NCBI RefSeq assembly: GCF_022698165.1
Contig: NZ_JALDAY010000006.1
Span: 496,001 to 560,000, forward strand
DNA: 64,000 bases
DNA from: Streptomyces cylindrosporus
Lineage (GTDB): Bacteria > Actinomycetota > Actinomycetes > Streptomycetales > Streptomycetaceae
Reading direction: 5' to 3'
The translations under genes were made by a program, and so were the position numbers. The notes below the pieces were generated by a model that was not told where the DNA came from, did not search any database, and saw only the letters and a program-made list of their open reading frames with translations. Below, one piece after another: positions 9,631 to 16,845 of the stretch. Every line of letters starts with the position of its first letter. Position 1 is the stretch's first letter.

Positions 9631-10062
9631 TCAGAAGTCGGTGGGCAGGTCGCTGACCTCGGCGATGCCCCGCAACTCCTCGTTCTGCCGGTGCCGTTCG
9701 CGGATGTAGTCGGCGATCTCGCCGAGCCGTTCCGGGTCGGCGGCGGTGTCGGCGTCGGTGATCACCCGGACCGGGCCGGTCTCCGCCACCTGGATCTCGA
9801 TGACCTCGTTGTCCAGCCGGCCCGTGACCGCGGCGGCGATGACCAGGGCGGCCTCGTCTCGCAGCTCCTGCGACAGCTCGTCCGCCTCCCCGCCGTCGAG
9901 CGCGAAGTCCAGCGAGGACAGACGTTGCTCCTCCAGCGCGCGCAGGACCGGCTCGACCACGTCGAGAAGCTGCCGGTAGTCCTCCGTGTCCATCCGGTTG
10001 CGCAGGAGGCCGAGGTAGAGGTCGACGGGCCGGTGCTCGGGTGGAAACTCGGATTCGTTCAT
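9631..10062 (-). CDS. Hypothetical acidic protein
   Basis: 143 residues, strongly acidic, no recognised family. Helical N-terminal half (VDLYLGLLRNRMDTEDYRQ) followed by a short beta-rich stretch (IEIQVAETGPVRVIT) and a charged helix. No cysteine, no signal peptide, no membrane segment. It lies downstream of the ANTAR-GAF gene on the same strand after a 44-nt gap, so it may be the last gene of the stress-sigma cluster. A role cannot be assigned. Confidence 0.7.
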   Translation of the reverse strand: MNESEFPPEHRPVDLYLGLLRNRMDTEDYRQLLDVVEPVLRALEEQRLSSLDFALDGGEADELSQELRDEAALVIAAAVTGRLDNEVIEIQVAETGPVRVITDADTAADPERLGEIADYIRERHRQNEELRGIAEVSDLPTDF

Positions 10063-10106
10063 CCGGTCCGTGTTCCCCGCCTCGCGCTCCTCAGACCCCG
10101 CCCCGG

Positions 10107-10952
10107 TCACGCCCTGCGCATCCGGGTGCCGCGCCGGGCGCGGCCGAGGGAGTGGAGGTACTCCAGGGCGTCCAGGACCACCGTGCGGTCGTGCCAGGCG
10201 AGCCAGCGGCCGGCCTCGGCGCCCATCACGTCCAGCGCCTTGAGCTGGGCCCGGGTCGGCTCGCGCAGGGTGTGCTCGGCATGCGCGGAGACCATGCCGA
10301 CGCACAGGCCCGACGCGGTGGTCAGCGGCACGCTGTGACAGGCCCGGCTGCCCGCCTCCAGGATGGCCGCGCGGGCCGGTTCGGAGAACACCGGGTCGCT
10401 CTCCACGTCCCGGACCGTGACCTGGGCGATGTCGCGGGCAGCCTGCGCGCAGGCGGTGCCCTCCCCGCTGACGTGCTCGAAGAAGTCGACGAAGTCCTCG
10501 GTCAGGCCGGTGTGCTTCTCCAGCCGCAGGCCGCCTCTGACCCGGTCGGCCACCTGGACGTTGCCCATGCCGGTGCCGACCACGGCGAGGGTCTGGCTCA
10601 GCACAGCGCTCAGCACGGCCCCGCGGTTGCGGGCCTGACGCCCGTGGCCGGGCGCGAAGGTCAGCGTCGGTTCGGGGTGGCGGACGCGCTGCGGGAACCA
10701 CAGCCGCTCGCCGTGGTCCGGGCGCGGGACGGTGACCACGGCCTCGGCGAGCATGCGCAGCCTGATGTTGAACCGCTGGGATGCCTGCTGCATGAGCGCG
10801 AACGCGCTGTCTCCGTCGGGCAGTGCGTAACGCTCCTGCAGGATGCCCTGGGCCCGCTCGATCGGCGGGCGGGTACGGGCCCGGGCGCGCAGGTCGCGCA
10901 CCTCGGCCCGCAGCCGCTCCACTTCGTCGTGCCCTTCACCGGGCCCGGTCAC
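10107..10952 (-). CDS. ANTAR-GAF regulator
   Basis: A putative RNA-binding antiterminator-type regulator of 281 residues. The ANTAR domain comes first (IERAQGILQERYAL and ASQRFNIRLRMLAEAVV, about residues 30-80). The GAF-like sensor domain follows (about residues 95-260, with ACHSVPLTTASGLCVGMVSAH near 210). ANTAR domains bind hairpins in nascent RNA and usually sit at the C-terminus after GAF, so this order is unusual. The GTG at 10952 overlaps the TGA of the upstream DUF5133 gene (GTGA), indicating coupled translation. Probably part of the SigB-type stress block upstream. Confidence 0.85.
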   Translation of the reverse strand: MTGPGEGHDEVERLRAEVRDLRARARTRPPIERAQGILQERYALPDGDSAFALMQQASQRFNIRLRMLAEAVVTVPRPDHGERLWFPQRVRHPEPTLTFAPGHGRQARNRGAVLSAVLSQTLAVVGTGMGNVQVADRVRGGLRLEKHTGLTEDFVDFFEHVSGEGTACAQAARDIAQVTVRDVESDPVFSEPARAAILEAGSRACHSVPLTTASGLCVGMVSAHAEHTLREPTRAQLKALDVMGAEAGRWLAWHDRTVVLDALEYLHSLGRARRGTRMRRA

Positions 10953-11182
10953 TCGACGGCCGCGGTGGGACGGGGCCCGTCGGCGGGGGCGGCCGCGAGC
11001 AGACGGTGGGCCGCTTCCAGGGCGCGTCTCACGTCTCGGGTGCCGGTCGACACGCACAGGGTGTAGGCCAGGTCCTGCGCCCGTGGGCTTGCCCAGCCCC
11101 GGCCGGTCTCGGCCTCCTCGGCGCGCAGGGACTCGTACTCCTCGACGAGCTTGCGCAGGACGGCGGGATGGGGGATCAGCAT
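10949..11182 (-). CDS. DUF5133 protein
   Basis: A 77-residue protein beginning MLIPHPAVLRKLVEEYESLR, the hallmark start of the actinomycete DUF5133 family. The molecular function of the family is unknown to me. GAGGAG lies 8 nt before the ATG. It starts 28 nt after the sigma-factor stop and overlaps the ANTAR-GAF gene by 4 nt, so it sits in a sigma factor - DUF5133 - ANTAR-GAF operon. That context suggests an accessory role in stress signalling. Confidence 0.8.
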   Translation of the reverse strand: MLIPHPAVLRKLVEEYESLRAEEAETGRGWASPRAQDLAYTLCVSTGTRDVRRALEAAHRLLAAAPADGPRPTAAVE

Positions 11183-11210
11183 GGTTCTCGCTCCTCGTTC
11201 GCTCGTGGTC

Positions 11211-12074
11211 TCATGCCGCCGCGGCCGGACGCTGCCGGGTGTCGCACCGGCCGCGCTGTCCGAGCGCCTCGGCGCGCACCTGGGCGCAGCTGCGGCTGAT
11301 GAGGCGGGACACGTGCATCTGGGAGATGCCGAGCCGGTCGGCGATCCGGCTCTGCGTCATGTCCTCGAAGAAGCGCATGTAGAGAATGGCGCGCTCGCGT
11401 TCGGGCAGGCGGCGCAGGCACTCCTTGGCGGACTCGCGGTCGATCACGACGTCGTACGAGTTGTCGGGCTCGCCCAGGGTGTCCGAGAGGCTGTAGCCGT
11501 CCTCGTCGCCGGAGAGCTCGGCGTCCAGCGACAGGGTGCTGAAGCTCTCCAGGGCCTCCAGTCCGCAGGTCACCTCGTCCTCGGTGAGGCCGCTGTGGGC
11601 GGCGAGGTCGGCGACGGTGGGTTCGGGGCTGCCCGGGGTCTGGGTGAGCTCACGTCGGGCCACCCGGACCTTGTTGCGCAGCTCCTGCACCCGGCGGGGC
11701 ACCCGCAGCGCCCACATCCGGTCCCGGAAGTGCCGCTTGACCTCGCCGGTCACGGTGGGGACGGCGTAGCTCTCGAAGGCGCCACGCTCCGGGTCGAAGC
11801 GGTCGACGGCCTTGACGAGGCCGAGGGCCGCGACCTGGCGCAGGTCCTCGACGGACTCGCCGCGGTCGCGGAAGCGGCCGGCGATCCGGTGCGCCATGGG
11901 CAGCCAGGCGGTGACGAGCTCCTCGCGGACGCTGTCCCGCTCGGGGCCGTCCGGAAGGCGGGAGAGGCGGGCGAAGAGGTCCGCCGTGTCGGGGGCGTCG
12001 TCGTGACGGCGCTTGCGCTGGGCGGTGGGCCGGTTACGTGCGCCGGGACGGCTTGTCGACATGTCGATGAGCAT
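11211..12074 (-). CDS. SigB/SigF-family RNA polymerase sigma factor
   Basis: A 287-residue alternative sigma factor of the SigB/SigF/SigG group, which directs RNA polymerase to stress and differentiation promoters. Region 2 is visible as LRQVAALGLVKAVDRFDPERG, region 3 as TVADLAAHSGLTEDEV, and region 4 as RERAILYMRFFEDMTQSRIADRLGISQMHVSRL. AGGAG lies 8 nt before the ATG. An RsbW-like ATPase gene precedes it on the same strand (188 nt away) and is the natural anti-sigma candidate. No anti-anti-sigma (STAS) gene is present in the window. Which of the several Streptomyces paralogues this is cannot be decided. Confidence 0.93.
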   Translation of the reverse strand: MLIDMSTSRPGARNRPTAQRKRRHDDAPDTADLFARLSRLPDGPERDSVREELVTAWLPMAHRIAGRFRDRGESVEDLRQVAALGLVKAVDRFDPERGAFESYAVPTVTGEVKRHFRDRMWALRVPRRVQELRNKVRVARRELTQTPGSPEPTVADLAAHSGLTEDEVTCGLEALESFSTLSLDAELSGDEDGYSLSDTLGEPDNSYDVVIDRESAKECLRRLPERERAILYMRFFEDMTQSRIADRLGISQMHVSRLISRSCAQVRAEALGQRGRCDTRQRPAAAA

Positions 12075-12262
12075 GCGGAATCGCTCCTGAACGTGGGTTT
12101 CAGGGACTTACCGCGGGATGGACACCACCCGGACCGGTCGAGGGCCCAGGGCGGTCATACCGCTCCCGCTGGGGGCGCCTCCGGTCCGAAGCACGATTCT
12201 CCATCTGCCCTGGCCCTGCCGGAACAAACGGCCATCCGGAAAAGAATTTCACGAAGAGTAGT

Positions 12263-12700
12263 TCAGGAAAGAGCGACCTCGGCGGTGATGCACTTGCCGC
12301 CGCTCGGAAGCTCGGAAACCCGCACGTCACGGGCGAGCCGGCAGACGATGGGCCAGCCGCGGCCGCCGGTGCGGTGCCGGTCGCGCGCCTCCAGCGCCCC
12401 CGCCACCGGCATCTCGTCGCTGCGGTCGCTGACCGAGACCCGCAGGCACGGCCCGGCGACGTCGACGTGGAAGTCGGTGACCCCGCCGCCGTGCAGGATC
12501 GCGTTGGTCGTGAGTTCCGAGACGACGAGCAGAGCGTCGCCCAGGGCATCCGGGTCGCACGGCGTGCGGGCGGCGCGGCAGCGCTCGGCAACCACCCGCT
12601 CCACGGCCCTGCGCGCCTCGGCGGGCCTGCACAGCCGTGTCGTCCCGTAGCCCCGGGAACCCGGCTCGACGGTGGTTTCGGTCCTGTGCTCGTTGCACAT
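12263..12700 (-). CDS. RsbW-like ATP-binding (anti-sigma) protein
   Basis: A 145-residue GHKL-fold ATPase of the HATPase_c_2/RsbW type; such proteins bind SigB-family sigma factors or phosphorylate STAS antagonists. The N-box is VVSELTTNAILHGGG and a glycine-rich G1-like segment GRGWPIVCRLARD closes the ATP site. The start at 12700 is chosen because GGGAG sits about 8 nt upstream; longer in-frame starts have no RBS. It lies just upstream of the sigma-factor gene on the same strand, suggesting a partner-switching pair. Alternatively it could serve another sigma factor, since streptomycetes have many such ATPases. Confidence 0.85.
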   Translation of the reverse strand: MCNEHRTETTVEPGSRGYGTTRLCRPAEARRAVERVVAERCRAARTPCDPDALGDALLVVSELTTNAILHGGGVTDFHVDVAGPCLRVSVSDRSDEMPVAGALEARDRHRTGGRGWPIVCRLARDVRVSELPSGGKCITAEVALS

Positions 12701-12818
12701 CGCCTGGCTCCCTGTAGGCAGCATGAGAAGTGGGGCCCCTCTTCTACGGCTCACCTGGGCAGGCCCGGACAAACATCGCAACGAGCGGGCGGACACCGGT
12801 CATCCCACGGCGTTTTGC

Positions 12819-12824
12819 GGGTAC
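12819..12824 (+). promoter_or_regulatory. GGGTAC element, SigB-type -10 candidate
   Basis: GGGTAC ends 9 nt before the ATG of the small gene at 12834. It matches the -10 hexamer used by SigB/SigF-type sigma factors, and such a factor is encoded 0.7 kb away. No convincing -35 partner (GNNT at 14-16 nt) was found, so this is weak. Confidence 0.3.
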
Positions 12825-12833
12825 CCGGACGTC

Positions 12834-13067
12834 ATGACGGATGTCGTGGACTCGGACGAACTGCTGCGTCGCCTCCAGCGTGCCCGGGCCTGTGCCCAGC
12901 AGGAACAGCTGACCTGGCAGTCGCGGAGCGAGGAGTTCGGGGCCGGCTCCCCCGACCCGGCGCACGCCGCCGCCGTACGGACGCTGGCCTACGAGGTCGT
13001 GGTCAGGGTGCTGGACGAGGTCCTGACCCCGGGCAAGCGCGCGGCGCGCACCGGGACCACCGAGTGA
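12834..13067 (+). CDS. Small hypothetical protein
   Basis: 77 residues: MTDVVDSDELLRRLQRARA, a helical, charged, soluble protein with no recognised domain. It is divergent from the RsbW-like ATPase (133 nt between starts). No Shine-Dalgarno is visible; the GGGTAC/TACCCG element close to the ATG suggests a short-leader or leaderless transcript. Coding bias (third-position GC) is strong across the frame, supporting a real gene. Confidence 0.6.
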   Translation: MTDVVDSDELLRRLQRARACAQQEQLTWQSRSEEFGAGSPDPAHAAAVRTLAYEVVVRVLDEVLTPGKRAARTGTTE

Positions 13068-13129
13068 AACCGGTCACGTGACCCGCTTCGGGCTACGCGA
13101 AATCCTCTTTGATGGTTTACCGTTCATAC

Positions 13130-13217
13130 ATACGTGGTGACGGAGTGGACCATATCGGTCCTCCGACACCACCGCTTACGGCCCTGGCTGGCCTCCCCCG
13201 TCCAGCCAGGGCTTTTT
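13130..13217 (+). ncRNA. Candidate structured small RNA
   Basis: In a 266-nt gap, a TACCGT -10-like element (13118-13123) is followed by about 88 nt with two strong hairpins. Hairpin 1: GTGGTG (13134-13139) pairs CACCAC (13167-13172), CGGA pairs TCCG, and GGACC (13147-13151) pairs GGTCC (13157-13161), with an A-A mismatch, a GT bulge and an ATATC loop. Hairpin 2 is an intrinsic terminator. No ORF with an RBS fits inside. It could be an independent small RNA or the structured 3' UTR of the preceding small gene. I do not recognise it as a named family. Confidence 0.5.
13181..13217 (+). terminator. Intrinsic terminator with T-tract
   Basis: GCCCTGGCTGG (13181-13191) and CCAGCCAGGGC (13202-13212) form a perfect 11-bp stem with a 10-nt C-rich loop, followed by TTTTT (13213-13217). 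This is a textbook rho-independent terminator and ends the candidate RNA on the plus strand. Confidence 0.9.
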
Positions 13218-13333
13218 CACGTCCGGGGACTTCTTCGCGGAACTGCCGTCCGCCGAGGTGCTCGCGGCGCCCGCAGCGGATGAAATGGGCGTAGGGAAAC
13301 ACCGGAACCCCGGCCGGCGAGGAGCCCCGCGTC

Positions 13334-13789
13334 ATGACCAAAGCGATCAAGCTGCTGACCGCCCTTCCCCCACCCCAGCGCCAGAGCCTGATGGCGCTCG
13401 CGCGGGAGGTCTCCTTCCCGGAGGACACCCGCATCTTCGAGGCGGGCGGCCGGGCCGACCGCTTCTGGGTCGTCCGCTCGGGGGCGGTCTCCCTCGACCA
13501 ACGGGTCAACTCGCTGCAGCGGGTGACCGTGGCGAGCCTCGGCGCGGGCGATCTGCTCGGCTGGTCCTGGCTGTTCCCGCCGCACGAGTGGGACTTCGGC
13601 GCGGAGGCCTTCAGCCCCGTGCGCGCCTACGAGTTCGACGCGGCGCAGGTGCTGCGGCTGTGCGAGGAGGATCCGCGGCTCGGGGTGGTGCTGGTGCGCA
13701 GCGTCGCCGAGATCCTCGCGCACCGGCTGGAGATGACGCGGGGCAAGCTCATGGAGCAGTACGCGACGCACCGGCGCGGCGTCCTGTAG
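13334..13789 (+). CDS. Free-standing cyclic-nucleotide-binding domain protein
   Basis: 151 residues made almost entirely of one cNMP-binding domain of the Crp/Fnr type (FWVVRSGAVSLDQ near 45; LGAGDLLGWSWLFPPHEW near 75). The C-terminal HTH of Crp/Fnr regulators is missing: after the long helix (residues about 115-140) the protein ends. It could bind a small ligand and act through a partner. GAGGAG precedes the ATG by about 10 nt. The related protein at 44017 carries a similar domain fused to a kinase. Convergent with the MFS gene, 4 nt between stops. Confidence 0.85.
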   Translation: MTKAIKLLTALPPPQRQSLMALAREVSFPEDTRIFEAGGRADRFWVVRSGAVSLDQRVNSLQRVTVASLGAGDLLGWSWLFPPHEWDFGAEAFSPVRAYEFDAAQVLRLCEEDPRLGVVLVRSVAEILAHRLEMTRGKLMEQYATHRRGVL

Positions 13790-13793
13790 CGGA

Positions 13794-15113
13794 TCAGACG
13801 CGGTAGCGGCGCAGGGCGGGCACCGCGAGGGCGAGGCCGAGCATCACGGCGACGACCAGGAGCCCGCCGCCGGCGACGGCCGCGCGCGGGCCGAAGGCCG
13901 AGCCGGCGGTGCCGTGCAGGACGTCGGCCAGGCGCGGGCCGCCGGCGACGACGACCGTGAAGACACCCTGCATCCGGCCGCGCATCTCGTCGGTGGCGGC
14001 GGACAGCAGGATCGCGCCGCGGAAGACCATCGAGACCATGTCGGCGACCCCGGCCGCGGCCAGGAAGGCGGCGGCGATCCACAGGTTGCCGCTCAGTCCG
14101 AAGCCGGTGATCGCCAGCCCCCACGCGACGACCGCGCCGATCACCATCGGACCGTGCCGCCGGGCCCGGGAGAAGGTGCCGGAGAACAGTCCGCCGAGCA
14201 CGGCGCCGATGGGGATCGCCGCGAACAGCAGGCCGAGCGCGAGCCCTTCGCCGTAGGAGCCGTACGTCTCGGCGGCGAGCTGCGGGAACAGGGCGCGGGG
14301 CATGCCGAAGACCATCGCGATGATGTCGGCGAGGAAGGAGAGCAGCAGCACCTTGTGCATGGAGATGTAGCGGAAGCCCTCCGCGATCTCGCGCACCCCC
14401 GCGCGCCGGGTCGCGGCGCCGGCCAGGGGCGGCAGCGGGGGCAGCTTGTAGACGGCCCATACGGTCACGCACAGCGCGAGCGCGTCGATCAGGTACAGCT
14501 CGGGCAGGCCGATGACGGGGATCAGCGCGCCGGCGAGCAGCGGGCCGACGACCTGGCCGGTCTGCATCACGGTCGAGCCGAGTGCGTTGGCGGCGGGCAG
14601 CTGTCCCTCGGGTACCAGTCGGGCGATGGAGGCGTTGCGGGCCGGGGCGTTGAGCCCCCAGAAGGCCTGCTGCATGGCGAGCAGGACCATCAGCGCGGCC
14701 ACCGACTCGAGGCCGGTGACGGCCTGCAGCCAGAACAGCAGCGAGGTGACGGCGATCCCGCTGTTGGTTATCAGCAGCAGCTTGCGGCGGTCCATGCTGT
14801 CGGCGACCGCGCCGCCCCACAGCGCGAACACGATCAGCGGCAGCAGGCCCGCGAGACTGGCGGCGCCGACCCAGGCCGAGGAGCCGGTGATGTCGTAGAT
14901 CTGCTTCGGTACGGCGACCGCGGTGAGCTGGCTGCCGACCGCCGTGACGATCGTCGAGGACCACAGCCGACGGTAGGCCGGGATGCGCAGCGGACGGGTG
15001 TCCATGGCCCAGCGGCGCCAGCCCCTGCGCGGGGGATCCTCCGCGACGGGGGCCGACTGGGGTTCGGTGCTGCTCTCGCTGGTGTCCACGGGTGTCCTGG
15101 TTGCTCGATACAT
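13794..15113 (-). CDS. MFS transporter, EntS-like
   Basis: A 439-residue major facilitator superfamily exporter resembling the MFS_3/enterobactin-exporter group, with about 12 hydrophobic helices starting near residue 55 after a 45-residue Arg/Pro-rich cytoplasmic N-terminus. The loop 2-3 motif GGAVADSMDRRKLLL is the family signature. The substrate is unknown. The start at 15113 has only GAAAG near it; the in-frame ATG at 15005 (MDTRPLRIPAYR) is an alternative. Located downstream of lysE on the same strand, but the functions are probably independent. Confidence 0.88.
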   Translation of the reverse strand: MYRATRTPVDTSESSTEPQSAPVAEDPPRRGWRRWAMDTRPLRIPAYRRLWSSTIVTAVGSQLTAVAVPKQIYDITGSSAWVGAASLAGLLPLIVFALWGGAVADSMDRRKLLLITNSGIAVTSLLFWLQAVTGLESVAALMVLLAMQQAFWGLNAPARNASIARLVPEGQLPAANALGSTVMQTGQVVGPLLAGALIPVIGLPELYLIDALALCVTVWAVYKLPPLPPLAGAATRRAGVREIAEGFRYISMHKVLLLSFLADIIAMVFGMPRALFPQLAAETYGSYGEGLALGLLFAAIPIGAVLGGLFSGTFSRARRHGPMVIGAVVAWGLAITGFGLSGNLWIAAAFLAAAGVADMVSMVFRGAILLSAATDEMRGRMQGVFTVVVAGGPRLADVLHGTAGSAFGPRAAVAGGGLLVVAVMLGLALAVPALRRYRV

Positions 15114-15209
15114 CTTTCGGGTCCAGGGTTCACTATCCCAGCAGGGGCCGAGAGTTCGGGACGCGCATTCTCAGCTTGTGGACTTCAGCGGCTCGCCTTC
15201 ATCAAGCTT

Positions 15210-15827
15210 TCACGCCCTTACGACGAGCAGCGCGCCGAGCGCGATCATCGTCGCCGCGACCAGCCCGTCGAGCACCCGCCAGGCGCTCGGCCTGGCCAGG
15301 AAGCGGCCGAGCGCCCGAGCGCCGAAGCCGAGGGCCGCGAACCAGCACAGGCTGGCGAGCGCGGCGCCGAGGCCGAAGGTCCAGCGCAGCGGGCCGCGGT
15401 GGGCGGCGACCGAGCCGAGCAGGAAGACGGTGTCGAGGTAGACGTGCGGGTTGAGCCAGGTCAGCGCCAGACAGGTCAGCACCGCCCGCCTGCGCGAGCC
15501 GGCCGCCTCGCCCTCGGCGCGCAGGGCGCCGTCGCCCGGCCGGAACACGCGGCGGGCGGCCAGGGCGCCGTAGCAGAGCAGGAAGGCGCCGCCGATCCAG
15601 CCGACCGCGGTGAGCGCCTGCGGGTACGCCACCACCACCGCGCCCACACCGCCGACGCCGAGCGCGATCAGGACGGCGTCGGACAGGGCGCAGATGCCCA
15701 CCACGGCGAGGACCGCGTCGCGGCGGATCCCCTGGCGCAGGACGAAGGCGTTCTGGGCGCCGATGGCGACGATCAGCGAGAGGCCGGTGCCGAATCCGGC
15801 GGCCGCGGCGGTCAGGGCGTTGGTCAT
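15210..15827 (-). CDS. lysE: LysE/ArgO-family basic amino-acid exporter
   Basis: A 205-residue membrane protein with six hydrophobic segments, exporting lysine and/or arginine. The N-terminal GLSLIVAIGAQNAFVLRQG is the conserved LysE/ArgO motif and TWLNPHVYLDTVFLLGS matches the central family block. It is divergent from the LysG-type regulator, the classical arrangement in which the regulator with Lys/Arg activates export. A TAGCGT element on the minus strand (15840-15835) ends 7 nt before the ATG and no Shine-Dalgarno is present, so the mRNA may be leaderless. Confidence 0.92.
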   Translation of the reverse strand: MTNALTAAAAGFGTGLSLIVAIGAQNAFVLRQGIRRDAVLAVVGICALSDAVLIALGVGGVGAVVVAYPQALTAVGWIGGAFLLCYGALAARRVFRPGDGALRAEGEAAGSRRRAVLTCLALTWLNPHVYLDTVFLLGSVAAHRGPLRWTFGLGAALASLCWFAALGFGARALGRFLARPSAWRVLDGLVAATMIALGALLVVRA

Positions 15828-15863
15828 GCCATCGACGCTAGGGAAGCGACATCCTGACGTACA

Positions 15864-15889
15864 GCTAAAGATTCTTACGTATCCTTAGC
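15864..15889. promoter_or_regulatory. LysG-type operator between lysE and lysG
   Basis: GCTAAAGAT and ATCCTTAGC form an imperfect inverted repeat (8 of 9 positions) centred in the 66-nt gap of the divergent pair. It begins and ends with GCTAA/TTAGC and is AT-rich compared with its surroundings. Position and symmetry fit a LysR-type regulator site controlling both genes. Confidence 0.6.
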
Positions 15890-15893
15890 GCTC

Positions 15894-16805
15894 GTGAAGT
15901 CAGAGCTGACCGAGCTTCCCCTCGACCAGGTGCGGACGCTGCTCGCGGTGGTGGACGAGGGCACCTTCGACGCGGCGGCCGCGGCGCTGCATGTGACGCC
16001 GTCGGCGGTGAGCCAGCGGGTGAAGGCGCTGGAGCAGCGCACGGGCCGGGTGCTGCTGTTGCGCACGAAACCGGTGCGGCCCACCGAGTCGGGCGAGGTC
16101 GTGGTCCGCTTCGCCCGCCAGCTGGCCCGCCTGGAGCGCGACGCGCGTGCCGAGCTCGGGATGAGCGGTGCCGGGGAGCCGACCCGGGTGTCGATCGCGG
16201 TGAATGCCGACTCCCTGGCCACCTGGCTCCTGCCGGCGCTGACCCGCGTACGGCACGAGCCGCGGCTCTGCTTCGAGCTGCGCCGCGAGGACGAGACCCG
16301 TACGGCGTCGCTGCTGCGGGAGGGCCTGGTGATGGCGGCCGTGACCTCGTCGCCCGAGCCGGTCACGGGCTGTTCGGTGCGGGCGCTGGGCAGGATGCGG
16401 TACGTGCTGGTGGCCAACCCGGACTTCGCCCGGGAGCATCTCGGCGGACCGCTGCGGGACTGCCTCGCGACCGCGCCGACGGTGGCCTTCGACCGCAGCG
16501 ACGACCTCCAGGACGCCTTCGTCCGCCGTCTGCGGCACGACCGGCGCGGGGCGAGCGCGGAACGCCACTACATGCCGACCTCGGAGGGCTTCGCCGAGTC
16601 CGTGGCCGCGGGGCTCGGCTGGGGCCTGGTCCCCGAGGTCCAGGCCGAGCCCCTGCTGCGGGCCGGCCGCCTTGTCCACCTGGCGCCGGAGCGGTCGGTC
16701 GACGTACCCCTGTACTGGCAGCAGTGGAAGCTGGACTCGCCCGCGCTGGCGGCGGTGTCGGAGGCGGTCGTGGCGGCGGCCGCGGAGGCGCTGCGCGGGG
16801 CGTAA
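15894..16805 (+). CDS. lysG: LysR-family regulator of lysine/arginine export (LysG/ArgP)
   Basis: A 303-residue LysR-type regulator. The N-terminal winged helix LDQVRTLLAVVDEGTFDAAAAALHV ... SQRVKALE is the ArgP/LysG version, and the C-terminal part is the usual periplasmic-binding-like effector domain (about residues 90-300) that senses Lys or Arg. It is divergent from lysE with a palindrome between them. The GTG start is 4 nt after the palindrome; no Shine-Dalgarno is evident, so the transcript may be leaderless. Function inferred from family and pairing. Confidence 0.9.
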   Translation: MKSELTELPLDQVRTLLAVVDEGTFDAAAAALHVTPSAVSQRVKALEQRTGRVLLLRTKPVRPTESGEVVVRFARQLARLERDARAELGMSGAGEPTRVSIAVNADSLATWLLPALTRVRHEPRLCFELRREDETRTASLLREGLVMAAVTSSPEPVTGCSVRALGRMRYVLVANPDFAREHLGGPLRDCLATAPTVAFDRSDDLQDAFVRRLRHDRRGASAERHYMPTSEGFAESVAAGLGWGLVPEVQAEPLLRAGRLVHLAPERSVDVPLYWQQWKLDSPALAAVSEAVVAAAAEALRGA

Positions 16806-16845
16806 GCCCGTGCAGGGCCGCTGATCACACCTCACACCCCGCGTC

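Noticed and set aside
13181..13217. C-rich loop considered as a 6C RNA motif
   Set aside because: Only one hairpin has a C-rich loop and it has five Cs; the 6C family needs two such hairpins.
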